This document shows positions 50,742-59,174 of a stretch of 64,000 nt of DNA, piece after piece. The translations under genes were made by a program, and so were the position numbers. The DNA lies in the NCBI RefSeq assembly GCF_002382885.1, contig NZ_NWVL01000035.1:1-64000 (forward strand), read 5' to 3'. This DNA is from Streptomyces sp. WZ.A104. GTDB lineage: Bacteria > Actinomycetota > Actinomycetes > Streptomycetales > Streptomycetaceae. Under the pieces are notes generated by a model. It was given only the letters and a program-made list of their open reading frames with translations, was not told the origin of the DNA and made no database searches. The first letter of the stretch is position 1. Every line of letters starts with the position of its first letter.

Positions 50742-52997
50742 ATGAGTGCAGAGGCCGCCGATCCGGGCGCTCCCCTTCGCAGGCGGAGCCGCCCCCGGAT
50801 CGACCTGCGCAGACTGGGCCGGGTAGCACTGCGCGGCCCGGTCTCCCGCGACCGGCTGCCCGACGCCATCGGCCATGTCGCCGAGGCGCACCGCGCCCAC
50901 CACCCCGACGCCGACCTCACCATCCTGCGCCGGGCCTACGTCCTGGCGGAGTCCTCGCACCGCGGCCAGATGCGCAAGAGCGGCGAGCCGTACATCACGC
51001 ACCCGCTGGCCGTCACCCTGATCCTGGCCGAGCTGGGTGCCGAGACCACCACGCTGACCGCCTCCCTTCTCCACGACACCGTCGAGGACACAGAGGTGAC
51101 GCTCGATCAGGTAAGGGAGCAGTTCGGCGAGGAGGTCTGCTATCTCGTCGACGGAGTCACCAAGCTGGAGAAGGTCGACTACGGCGCCGCCGCCGAACCC
51201 GAGACCTTCCGCAAAATGCTCGTCGCCACCGGCAACGACGTCCGGGTCATGTCGATCAAGCTCGCCGACCGGCTGCACAACATGCGCACCCTCGGCGTGA
51301 TGCGCCCAGAGAAGCAGGCCCGGATCGCCAAGGTCACCCGGGACGTCCTCATTCCGCTCGCCGAACGGCTCGGCGTGCAGGCGCTCAAGACCGAGCTGGA
51401 GGACCTGGTCTTCGCCATCCTGAACCCCGAGGAGTACGAGAGGACCCGCGCCCTCATCGCCACCGCGACGCGCGCCGAAGCTCCCCTGGAAACCATCGCC
51501 GACGACGTACGGCACACCCTGCGGGACGCGGGCATCAGCGCCGAGGTCCTCATCAGGCCACGCCACTTCGTCTCCGTGCACCGGGTGCGCAGGAAACGCG
51601 GCGAACTGCTCGGCACCGACTTCGGCCGACTGCTGGTGCTCGTCACCGAGGACGCCGACTGCTACGCCGTCCTCGGCGAACTGCACACCTGCTTCACTCC
51701 GGTGATCTCCGAGTTCAAGGACTTCATCGCCGCCCCCAAGTTCAACCTGTACCAGTCGCTGCACACAGCGGTCGTCGGCCCCGGGGGAGCCGTCGCCGAA
51801 GTCCTCATCCGTACGCACCGGATGCACAAGGTGGCCGAGGCGGGCGTCGTCGCCCTCGGCAATCCGTACGTCCAGGACGGCACCGCCCCCGCCCAGCCGG
51901 CCGAGCCGTCCGACGAGCGCGCCGACCCGACCCGGCCCGGCTGGCTCTCTCGGCTGCTGGACTGGCAGGAGTCCGCCACCGACCCCGACACCTTCTGGAC
52001 CACCCTGCGCGACGACCTCGCCCAGGACCGCGAGATCACCGTCTTCCGCACCGACGGCGGCACCCTCGGGCTGCCCGCCGGGGCCAGCTGCGTCGACGCG
52101 GCCTACGCACAGCACGGCGACCGGGCCCACGCCTGTATCGGAGCCCGGGTCAACGGCCGCCTCGCCACCCTCAGCACCGTCCTCAGCGACGGCGACACCG
52201 TGCAGCTGCTGCTCGCCCAGGACACCGCCTCGGGCCCCTCGCCCGACTGGCTCGACCACGTCCGCACCCCCGCCGCCCGGATCGCGATCACCGGCTGGCT
52301 CACCGCCCACCCCGACGAAGCGAAGCCCGACCCGGAGACCGTGGATGCGAGCGGCCCCGGCCCGGGCCGCCTCGGGCCCGGCCCCGGCTCGGCAGGCCCA
52401 GGTCCCATGCCCGGCGAGCCCGCCGCCCCCGACCGGGAACGCGCCGCTTCCGAAGAACGCGGCGCCCCCGGACGCGCCGCCCCCCAGACCGCCACCGCCC
52501 CGGCCCGCACCCGCTCCGGACCGCGCAGCGCCGACGTCGTCGTCGACGGCCCGGACGCCCCCGTGCGCCTGGCCGGATGCTGTACGCCGGTGCCCCCCGA
52601 CGAGCTGACCGGCTTCGTCGTCCGCGGCGGCGCGGTCACCGTGCACCGCCGGGAGTGCTCCGCCGTGGCCGCGATGCAGGAGATCGGCCGCGCCCCGGTC
52701 GCGGCCCGCTGGGCGGACGGCGAACACCGAGGGTCCACCGCGGGCTGCCGGGTCACGCTCGTCGCCGAGTCCTTCGGCCGCCCCCGGCTCCTCGCCGACC
52801 TCACCGAGGCCATCGCCACCGCTGAGGCGGCGATCGTCTCCGCCACCGTGGAGCCCCCCAGCGAACAGCGCGTCCGCCACACGTACACCCTCCAGCTCCC
52901 CGACGCCGCGGGACTCCCCGCCCTGATGCGCGCCATGCGCGAGGTGGCCGGGGTCTACGACGTCAGCCGGGCCCAGCACCCGGCCCCGGCGGGCTGA
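50742..52997 (+). CDS. rshA: RelA/SpoT homologue RshA with intact hydrolase and degenerate synthetase site
   Basis: A 751-residue (p)ppGpp metabolism protein. The HD hydrolase half has SHRGQMRKSGEPYITHPLAV, SLLHDTVEDTEV and KLADRLHNMRTL, all expected metal and catalytic residues. In the synthetase half the conserved RPKHxYSIYxKM reads RPRHFVSVHRVR, and the D-x-x-x-x-R of YDLVGIR reads TDFGRLL. Several nucleotide-binding positive charges are therefore lost, while KFNLYQSLH remains. A TGS domain (EITVFRTDGG), a Gly/Pro-rich linker (about 550-620), the LAGCCTPVPPDEL cysteine motif and an ACT domain follow. The ATG has GGAGG 8 nt upstream. It corresponds to S. coelicolor RshA by position. Confidence 0.9.
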   Translation: MSAEAADPGAPLRRRSRPRIDLRRLGRVALRGPVSRDRLPDAIGHVAEAHRAHHPDADLTILRRAYVLAESSHRGQMRKSGEPYITHPLAVTLILAELGAETTTLTASLLHDTVEDTEVTLDQVREQFGEEVCYLVDGVTKLEKVDYGAAAEPETFRKMLVATGNDVRVMSIKLADRLHNMRTLGVMRPEKQARIAKVTRDVLIPLAERLGVQALKTELEDLVFAILNPEEYERTRALIATATRAEAPLETIADDVRHTLRDAGISAEVLIRPRHFVSVHRVRRKRGELLGTDFGRLLVLVTEDADCYAVLGELHTCFTPVISEFKDFIAAPKFNLYQSLHTAVVGPGGAVAEVLIRTHRMHKVAEAGVVALGNPYVQDGTAPAQPAEPSDERADPTRPGWLSRLLDWQESATDPDTFWTTLRDDLAQDREITVFRTDGGTLGLPAGASCVDAAYAQHGDRAHACIGARVNGRLATLSTVLSDGDTVQLLLAQDTASGPSPDWLDHVRTPAARIAITGWLTAHPDEAKPDPETVDASGPGPGRLGPGPGSAGPGPMPGEPAAPDRERAASEERGAPGRAAPQTATAPARTRSGPRSADVVVDGPDAPVRLAGCCTPVPPDELTGFVVRGGAVTVHRRECSAVAAMQEIGRAPVAARWADGEHRGSTAGCRVTLVAESFGRPRLLADLTEAIATAEAAIVSATVEPPSEQRVRHTYTLQLPDAAGLPALMRAMREVAGVYDVSRAQHPAPAG

Positions 52998-53081
52998 GCC
53001 GCCACGGACGGCGCGTCCTCGTTCGGGTGGTGTGGCGCGCGGCTTCCCGGCCCGGCGGCCGCGCGCTGATAGCGGTAGTCC

Positions 53082-54527
53082 ATGCCGCTCCTCTCCCGCC
53101 GTCTGCGGGCCGCCCTGCTGGCGACCGCCTCGGCCACCCTCGTCGCCGCCGCACTGCCCGCCCCCGAGCCCCTGGGCATCGGTGACCGGCTCTTCCCCGA
53201 GCTGGGCAACCCCGGCTACGACGTCCTCGCGTACGACATCGCCCTCACGTACCACGGCAGCAACACGAAGCCGCTGGACGCCGTCACCAAGATCAGCGCC
53301 CGCACCACCGCCCCGCTGGACCGGATCAACCTCGACTTCGCCCGGGGCACCGTCCTGGGAGTCGAGGTCAACGGGCGGTCCGTCGACTTCGGCAGCAAGA
53401 ACGAGGACCTCGTCCTCCAGGCGCCCCGCCGCCTCCCCGCGGGCGCCCCGCTGAACATCACCGTCCGCCACACCAGCGACCCCGCCGGAGCAGCGGACGA
53501 CGGCGGGTGGGTCCGTACCGCAGACGGACTCGCCATGGCCAACCAGGCCGACGCCGCCCACCGGGTCTTCCCGGGCAACGACCACCCCTCGGACAAGGCG
53601 TACTTCACCTTCCGGATCACCGCTCCCCGCAAACTGACGGCGGTCGCGGCCGGTCTGCCCACCGGAAAGACCCGGCACGGCTCCACGACCACCTGGACCT
53701 ACCGCACCGAACACCCCATGGCCACCGAACTGGCCCAGGTCTCCATCGGCAGCTCCGCGGTCCTGCACCGCACCGGACCGCACGGACTGCCGGTGCGCGA
53801 CGTCGTCCCGGCCGCCGACCGCGAGCGGCTGGAACCCTGGCTCGCGAAGACCCCGGCCCAGCTGGAGTGGATGGAGGAGCAGGTCGGCCGCTACCCCTTC
53901 GAGACGTACGGGGTGCTCGTCGCCGACAGCCCCATCGGCTTCGCCCTGGAGACCCAGACGCTGTCCCTGTTCGGGAGGTCCTTCTTCACCGAGCCCGCCT
54001 ACCCCGAGTGGTACGTCGACTCCGTGATGATCCACGAGCTGGCCCACCAGTGGTTCGGCAACAGCGTCTCGCCCGCGACCTGGTCCGACCTGTGGCTCAA
54101 CGAGGGGCATGCCAGCTGGTACGAGGCCCGGTACGCCGAGGAGCACGGCGGCGGAACCCTGGAGCGGCGGATGCGTGAGGCGTACAAGCTGTCCGACGGC
54201 TGGCGGGCGGACGGCGGTCCTCCGGCGCACCCGGACGGCCCGGCCCCGGGCCAGAAGCTCAGCCTGTTCCGCCCGGTCGTGTACGACGGCAGCGCCCTGG
54301 TGCTCTACGCCCTGCACCAGGAGATCGGCGCGGCCGCCTTCGACCGCCTGGAGCGCACCTGGGTCCGGGTGCACCGGGACTCCACGGCCACCACCGCGGA
54401 CTTCACCCGGCTCGCCTCAGGCATCGCGGGCCGGGACCTGACCGCCTTCTTCGACGGCTGGCTGTACGGGAAGACGACGCCGCCGATGCCCGGGCACCCC
54501 GACTGGACCAGCGCGAAACCCGCGTGA
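53082..54527 (+). CDS. Secreted M1-family metallopeptidase
   Basis: A 481-residue zinc aminopeptidase-like protein with an N-terminal signal peptide (RRLRAALLATASATLVAAAL). The zinc site is HELAHQWFG with the third ligand Glu in LWLNEGHASW, 18 residues later. A GFALETQTL segment stands where aminopeptidases have GAMEN, which suggests altered N-terminal substrate recognition. The beta-sandwich domain is at 45-220 and a helical domain at the C terminus. It lies between rshA and hflX, each separated by short gaps. Confidence 0.88.
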   Translation: MPLLSRRLRAALLATASATLVAAALPAPEPLGIGDRLFPELGNPGYDVLAYDIALTYHGSNTKPLDAVTKISARTTAPLDRINLDFARGTVLGVEVNGRSVDFGSKNEDLVLQAPRRLPAGAPLNITVRHTSDPAGAADDGGWVRTADGLAMANQADAAHRVFPGNDHPSDKAYFTFRITAPRKLTAVAAGLPTGKTRHGSTTTWTYRTEHPMATELAQVSIGSSAVLHRTGPHGLPVRDVVPAADRERLEPWLAKTPAQLEWMEEQVGRYPFETYGVLVADSPIGFALETQTLSLFGRSFFTEPAYPEWYVDSVMIHELAHQWFGNSVSPATWSDLWLNEGHASWYEARYAEEHGGGTLERRMREAYKLSDGWRADGGPPAHPDGPAPGQKLSLFRPVVYDGSALVLYALHQEIGAAAFDRLERTWVRVHRDSTATTADFTRLASGIAGRDLTAFFDGWLYGKTTPPMPGHPDWTSAKPA

Positions 54528-54658
54528 CGGGCGCGCCGGGGCCGTGCCACTATCGACGCGTCGGCACGGCGGACCGCACCGGGATTCCCGGGAGGGAATC
54601 ATCCGGGGAGATCACACGTTGTGACTGGCGTAATGACTTCTATCGACGTAAGGATCCA

Positions 54659-56179
54659 ATGACCTCCTCTTCTTCCCTTCCCCAGGACGCGCGGAACGCG
54701 CAGAGCGCCACGGAGAACACCACCGAGAGCCTCACCGAAAGCCTTCGGGCCGACGCCCTGATGGAAGAGGACGTCGCCTGGAGCCAGGAGATCGACGGAG
54801 CACGGGACGGCGATCAGCTGGACCGCTCCGAGCGTGCCGCCCTGCGGCGCGTGGCCGGCCTCTCCACCGAGCTTGAGGACGTCACCGAGGTCGAGTACCG
54901 CCAGCTGCGCCTGGAGCGCGTCGTGCTGGTCGGTGTCTGGACCTCGGGGACGGTGCACGACGCGGAGATCTCCCTCGCGGAGCTCGCCGCACTCGCCGAG
55001 ACGGCGGGCGCGCAGGTGCTGGACGCGGTGTACCAGCGGCGCGACAAGCCGGACCCGGCCACCTACATCGGTTCGGGCAAGGCGCTGGAGCTGCGCGACA
55101 TCGTGCTCGAATCCGGTGCCGACACCGTCGTCTGCGACGGTGAGCTCAGCCCCGGCCAGCTGATCCATCTGGAAGACGTCGTCAAGGTGAAGGTGGTCGA
55201 CCGGACCGCGCTCATCCTCGACATCTTCGCCCAGCACGCCAAGTCCCGAGAGGGCAAGGCGCAGGTTTCCCTGGCCCAGATGCAGTACATGCTGCCCCGG
55301 CTGCGCGGCTGGGGCCAGTCGCTCTCCCGTCAGATGGGTGGCGGCGGTTCCAGCGGCGGTGGCGGCATGGCCACCCGTGGCCCCGGTGAGACCAAGATCG
55401 AGACGGACCGGCGGCGGATCCGCGAGAAGATGGCGAAGATGCGCCGGGAGATCGCGGAGATGAAGACGGGCCGCGAGATCAAGCGCCAGGAGCGCAAGCG
55501 CAACAAGGTGCCCTCGGTCGCCATCGCCGGATACACCAACGCGGGCAAGTCCTCGCTGCTCAACCGTCTGACCGGGGCCGGTGTCCTGGTGGAGAACGCC
55601 CTGTTCGCCACCCTGGACCCGACCGTCCGCCGGGCCGAGACGCCGAGCGGCCGTATCTACACCCTCGCCGACACCGTCGGGTTCGTCCGGCATCTGCCGC
55701 ACCACCTCGTCGAGGCGTTCCGCTCCACCATGGAGGAGGTCGGCGGGTCCGATCTCATCCTGCATGTGGTGGACGGCTCCCACCCGGTGCCGGAGGAGCA
55801 GCTCGCCGCGGTGCGCGAGGTGATCCGGGACGTCGGCGCGGTGGACGTACGCGAGATCGTCGTGATCAACAAGGCGGACGCGGCTGACCCCCTGGTCCTC
55901 CAGCGGCTGCTGCGCAACGAGAAGTACGCGATCGCGGTCTCGGCCAGGACCGGCGCCGGGATCGACGAGCTGCTCGCACTCATCGACGCCGAGCTGCCCC
56001 GCCCGTCCGTCGAGATCGAGGTGCTCGTGCCGTACATCCAGGGGGCTCTGGTCTCCCGGGTGCACGCCGAGGGCGAGGTGCTCTTCGAGGAGCACACCGC
56101 CGAGGGCACCCTGCTCAAGGCCCAGGTCCACGAGGAGCTGGCCGCCGAGCTCGGGACCTTCGTCCCCGCCGCGCACTGA
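54659..56179 (+). CDS. hflX: GTPase HflX
   Basis: A 506-residue ribosome-binding GTPase that splits or rescues stalled ribosomes. The HflX-specific N domain carries DKPDPATYIGSGKALELRDI, and a glycine-rich loop (MGGGGSSGGGGMATRGPGET) follows. The G domain has G1 GYTNAGKSS, G2 DPTVRR, G3 DTVGFVRHLP, G4 NKAD and G5 SARTG. The first 65 residues are a charged extension. The ATG has AAGGA 4 nt upstream. A strong terminator follows the stop. Confidence 0.95.
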   Translation: MTSSSSLPQDARNAQSATENTTESLTESLRADALMEEDVAWSQEIDGARDGDQLDRSERAALRRVAGLSTELEDVTEVEYRQLRLERVVLVGVWTSGTVHDAEISLAELAALAETAGAQVLDAVYQRRDKPDPATYIGSGKALELRDIVLESGADTVVCDGELSPGQLIHLEDVVKVKVVDRTALILDIFAQHAKSREGKAQVSLAQMQYMLPRLRGWGQSLSRQMGGGGSSGGGGMATRGPGETKIETDRRRIREKMAKMRREIAEMKTGREIKRQERKRNKVPSVAIAGYTNAGKSSLLNRLTGAGVLVENALFATLDPTVRRAETPSGRIYTLADTVGFVRHLPHHLVEAFRSTMEEVGGSDLILHVVDGSHPVPEEQLAAVREVIRDVGAVDVREIVVINKADAADPLVLQRLLRNEKYAIAVSARTGAGIDELLALIDAELPRPSVEIEVLVPYIQGALVSRVHAEGEVLFEEHTAEGTLLKAQVHEELAAELGTFVPAAH

Positions 56180-56202
56180 CCCTCGCGGGACCCCGCGAAT
56201 CC

Positions 56203-56250
56203 GAAGGCCCGGCCCCCGGACTCTCCAGCGAGTCCGGGGGCCGGGCCTTC
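56203..56250. terminator. Terminator after hflX (shared with convergent protease)
   Basis: A perfect 20-bp stem (56203-56222 with 56231-56250) with an 8-nt loop, 23 nt after the hflX stop and 23 nt after the stop of the convergent protease gene. It is the longest stem in the window and can serve both strands. Confidence 0.88.
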
Positions 56251-56273
56251 GCCGTACGGCAGCGGGCCTACCC

Positions 56274-57449
56274 CTACCGACCGGCGAACTTGTCGCTCAT
56301 CATCCCGAAGGTCCGCCGGGCGTCCTCACCGAGGCGCGGTCCGGCCAGCCAGCCCGAAGTGACCGGTCCGATCGAGGTGTTGGAGACCAGCATCGACTTC
56401 CCGTCCGGTCCCGCGACGAACCAGCCACCGCCGGAGGAGCCGCCGGTCATCGTGCAGCCGATCCGGTACATCGTCGGGGTCCCGGCGCCGAGGGAGAGCC
56501 GGCCGGGACGGTCGACACACCGGTGCATCAGCAGACCGTCGTACGGCGCGCCGGCCGGGTAGCCCCAGGCGCCCATTCCGCTGATCTGCTGGATCTCGGG
56601 GGCGTCGAAGGAGACCGGCAGCGCGTTGCCGACCGTCTCCTCCAGGGACTTCGTGCCCTTCTCCGGCTTCACGTGCAGGATCGCGTAGTCGTACGGTGCG
56701 CCCGCGCCGCCCGTCGGGCCGCCGCCGGAGATCCACTCGCCGGAGGACGCGGCCCAGTCGGCCCAGTAGGTGCCGTAGGGGGCGACCTCGTGCGGCTGCG
56801 CGGTGCGCAGCTGGGCCGCCGACTTGCCCTGGTCGTTGTACGAGGGCACGAAGACGATGTTGCGGTACCAGCCGCCGCCGGCACCCGCGTGCACACAGTG
56901 TCCGGCCGTCCACACGAGGTTCGACCGGCCGGGGTTCTTCGGGTCCTTCACGACCGTGCCCGAGCACACCATCGAGCCCTTGGGCGAGTCGAAGAAGACC
57001 TTGCCGACCGGAGCGGCGTGCCGGTGGTAGGGCAGCTTCTCGGGCTTGGCGGGCACCGGCGCGGGCACCGGGTCGCTGGCGTTCTGGCCCGCGGAGAGGT
57101 CACCGGCCGCCATCGTCCTGGCCGGATCCTCGGCCGAGGCCATCCGGTCCGGCTTCCACAGGCCGTCGATGACCGGGTTGACGAAGTCCTCGGCCTTTCG
57201 GAGCCAGGTGTCCTTGTCCCAGTTCTTCCACTCCCCGCTCTTCCACTTCTCCGGGTCCACCCCGTGCTTCTCCAGGGCCTCACCCAGGTCTCCGGGAAGA
57301 CCCCCGGTGGAACCCCGCTCCCCGGACCCCTCGGTGGCCGAGGGCTTGGCCGCGGCGGCCCCGTCCTCGTCCGGGCCGCAGGCTGTCGCCGTCAGCGCGA
57401 GTGCCGCGACGAGGCCGGTGGCGGCCAGCAGCGGACGTATCGATCGCAT
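56274..57449 (-). CDS. Trypsin-like serine protease lipoprotein (paralogue 1)
   Basis: A 391-residue exported lipoprotein: signal peptide with lipobox LTATAC, then a 90-residue N-terminal module containing HGVDPEKWKSGEWKNWDKD, then a chymotrypsin-fold protease. The triad is His184 (WTAGHC), Asp254 (PYDYAILH) and Ser339 (TGGSSGGGW). It should act at the outer face of the membrane; its substrate is unknown. The ATG has GGGGGA 9 nt upstream. The paralogue at 57650 lies just upstream on the same strand and shares the whole architecture. Confidence 0.88.
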   Translation of the reverse strand: MRSIRPLLAATGLVAALALTATACGPDEDGAAAAKPSATEGSGERGSTGGLPGDLGEALEKHGVDPEKWKSGEWKNWDKDTWLRKAEDFVNPVIDGLWKPDRMASAEDPARTMAAGDLSAGQNASDPVPAPVPAKPEKLPYHRHAAPVGKVFFDSPKGSMVCSGTVVKDPKNPGRSNLVWTAGHCVHAGAGGGWYRNIVFVPSYNDQGKSAAQLRTAQPHEVAPYGTYWADWAASSGEWISGGGPTGGAGAPYDYAILHVKPEKGTKSLEETVGNALPVSFDAPEIQQISGMGAWGYPAGAPYDGLLMHRCVDRPGRLSLGAGTPTMYRIGCTMTGGSSGGGWFVAGPDGKSMLVSNTSIGPVTSGWLAGPRLGEDARRTFGMMSDKFAGR

Positions 57450-57649
57450 GGAAGAAATCCCCCTGAACGCGTTAGTTGGTTCGGAATGCGTGATGCGTGG
57501 GTAGTCGGGAATGCCCGCGCTTCTGGCATGCCCGCGTCATGATCGTACGTGGCGGCCGGTGCGGAACCGGACACCGGGACGGAGCGGCCCCCGGTCGGCA
57601 ACTGCCGTGCCGGGGGCCGTCGAACGTGCCCCGCGGAGGGGTCGGGCCG

Positions 57650-58873
57650 CTACTGGCCCGCGTACTTCTGGCTGACCGCGCGGTAGACGCCCTCGGCCTC
57701 CTCGCCGAGCCGCGGCCCGGCCAGCCAGCCCGCGGTGACCGGTCCGATCGAGGTGTTCGAGACCAGGGCGGGCTTGCCGTCCTGGCCCGCCGCGACCCAG
57801 CCGCCGCCGGAGGAGCCGCCGGTCATCGTGCAGCCGATGCGGTACATGGTGGGCTGGTCCTTGCGGAGCGCCAGACGGCCCGGCTCGTCCTTGCACCGGA
57901 GCAGCTTCTGACCGTCGTACGGGGGTGCGGCCGGGTAGCCGGTCGCCGTCATGTCCGCGATCTCCGGCACGGCGGGAGCGTTGAACTCGACCGGCAGCGC
58001 CGAACCGACCGTCTCCTCCAGTGACTTGCCCGAAGCGCCCTTCTCCGGCGTCACGTGCAGCACCGCGAAGTCGTACGGCGCACCCTGCCCGCCGACCGCC
58101 GCGCCCTGCGAGATCCACTGCTCGGAGGTCTGGGCCCAGTCGCCCCACCACACGCCGTAAGGAGCGATCTTCTCCTTGGGGGCGGTCTCCAACTCCTTGA
58201 GCGACAGGCCGTCGTTGTTGTACGCCGGGACGAAGGCGATGTTGCGGTACCAGCCGCCCTTCTTGCCCGCGTGCACACAGTGCCCGGCGGTCCACACCAT
58301 GTTGGACTTGCCGGGGTTCGCGGGGTCCTTCACGACCGTCGCGGAACAGACCATCGAGCCCTGCGGGCCGTCGAACAGCAGCTTCCCGGACTCCGGGGCG
58401 CTGTCGTGGTACGGCGTGGCGACACCGGCGGCCTGGACCGGGGAGGGCGTCGGGTCCGTCACGCCCTCGTCGCCGGAGATGTCGTTGTCGACCGGGTTCT
58501 CCGGGGGCTTGTCGGCCTCCCGCATCCGGTCCGGGTCCCAGAGGCCCTCGATGATCGGGTTGACGAAGTCCTTGGCCTCACGCAGCCACTTGTCCTTGTC
58601 CCAGTTCTTCCACTCGCCGTCCCGCCACTTGTCCGGGTCGATCCCGTGCTCCTTGAGCCGGTTCTTCAGATCGTCCGGAAGGGTGACCTTGCCGTCGGAC
58701 GACTGGTCCGCCGAGGCACTGGGCGTGGAGCCCGCGTTGTCCTCCTCCGGACCGCAGGCGGTGGCGGTGAGCGCGAGGACGGCCGCGACGGCCGTCGCGG
58801 CGAACACACCGGAAGGCATGCGCCGTGCGCGCCTCCCGGGGCGTGCGGTCTCGGTCGGGCGAATGGGTCGCAT
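57650..58873 (-). CDS. Trypsin-like serine protease lipoprotein (paralogue 2)
   Basis: A 407-residue paralogue of the downstream gene. A longer basic N terminus (MRPIRPTETARPGRRARR) precedes the signal helix and lipobox LTATAC. The N-terminal module repeats HGIDPDKWRDGEWKNWDKD, followed by the protease domain with WTAGHC, PYDFAVLH and TGGSSGGGW. The start ATG at 58873 has GGGGGA upstream. The 200-nt spacing from paralogue 1, with its own ribosome site, indicates a tandem duplication that may form one transcript. Confidence 0.88.
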   Translation of the reverse strand: MRPIRPTETARPGRRARRMPSGVFAATAVAAVLALTATACGPEEDNAGSTPSASADQSSDGKVTLPDDLKNRLKEHGIDPDKWRDGEWKNWDKDKWLREAKDFVNPIIEGLWDPDRMREADKPPENPVDNDISGDEGVTDPTPSPVQAAGVATPYHDSAPESGKLLFDGPQGSMVCSATVVKDPANPGKSNMVWTAGHCVHAGKKGGWYRNIAFVPAYNNDGLSLKELETAPKEKIAPYGVWWGDWAQTSEQWISQGAAVGGQGAPYDFAVLHVTPEKGASGKSLEETVGSALPVEFNAPAVPEIADMTATGYPAAPPYDGQKLLRCKDEPGRLALRKDQPTMYRIGCTMTGGSSGGGWVAAGQDGKPALVSNTSIGPVTAGWLAGPRLGEEAEGVYRAVSQKYAGQ

Positions 58874-59174
58874 CTGGTGATCCCCCTGGGACCTCGTCAC
58901 TCGGTACTCGGTGTTGCATTACGGACACTTCGGGCGCCGGAGCAGGTGCTCCGCGCCGCTGTGCGGCCCCCACTATGCCGGTGCCGATGGTGACGGTGCG
59001 CGGCAGGTCCGCGGTTCCGCCGCCGCGAGGATGTTCCGATTTACCCGTGATCCATCGCGTTCGGCGTCGTTGGTACGTACGGGGGACACCAGGACAGCGT
59101 TCACCCGCTCAGTCCGTCCGCGCGAAATCGTACCGACGTGCAACGCAACCGTTACCGCAGGAGGATCAAGAGCC
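58874..59174. other. 301-bp divergent region before the siderophore operon
   Basis: No gene is seen. The region must hold promoters for the leftward protease pair and the rightward siderophore operon. I looked for the actinobacterial iron box (TTAGGTTAGGCTAACCTAA type) on both strands and saw none, although NIS siderophore operons are usually controlled by DmdR/IdeR. Confidence 0.55.

Noticed and set aside
50250..54374. 1,374-codon minus-strand open frame over dapF, rshA and the M1 peptidase gene
   Set aside because: Gly/Val/Arg-rich shadow crossing three well-supported plus-strand genes; no domain or start site.
58874..59174. Iron box for the siderophore operon
   Set aside because: No sequence close to the TTAGGTTAGGCT half-site pattern was seen on either strand by eye; a matrix search would be needed to be certain.
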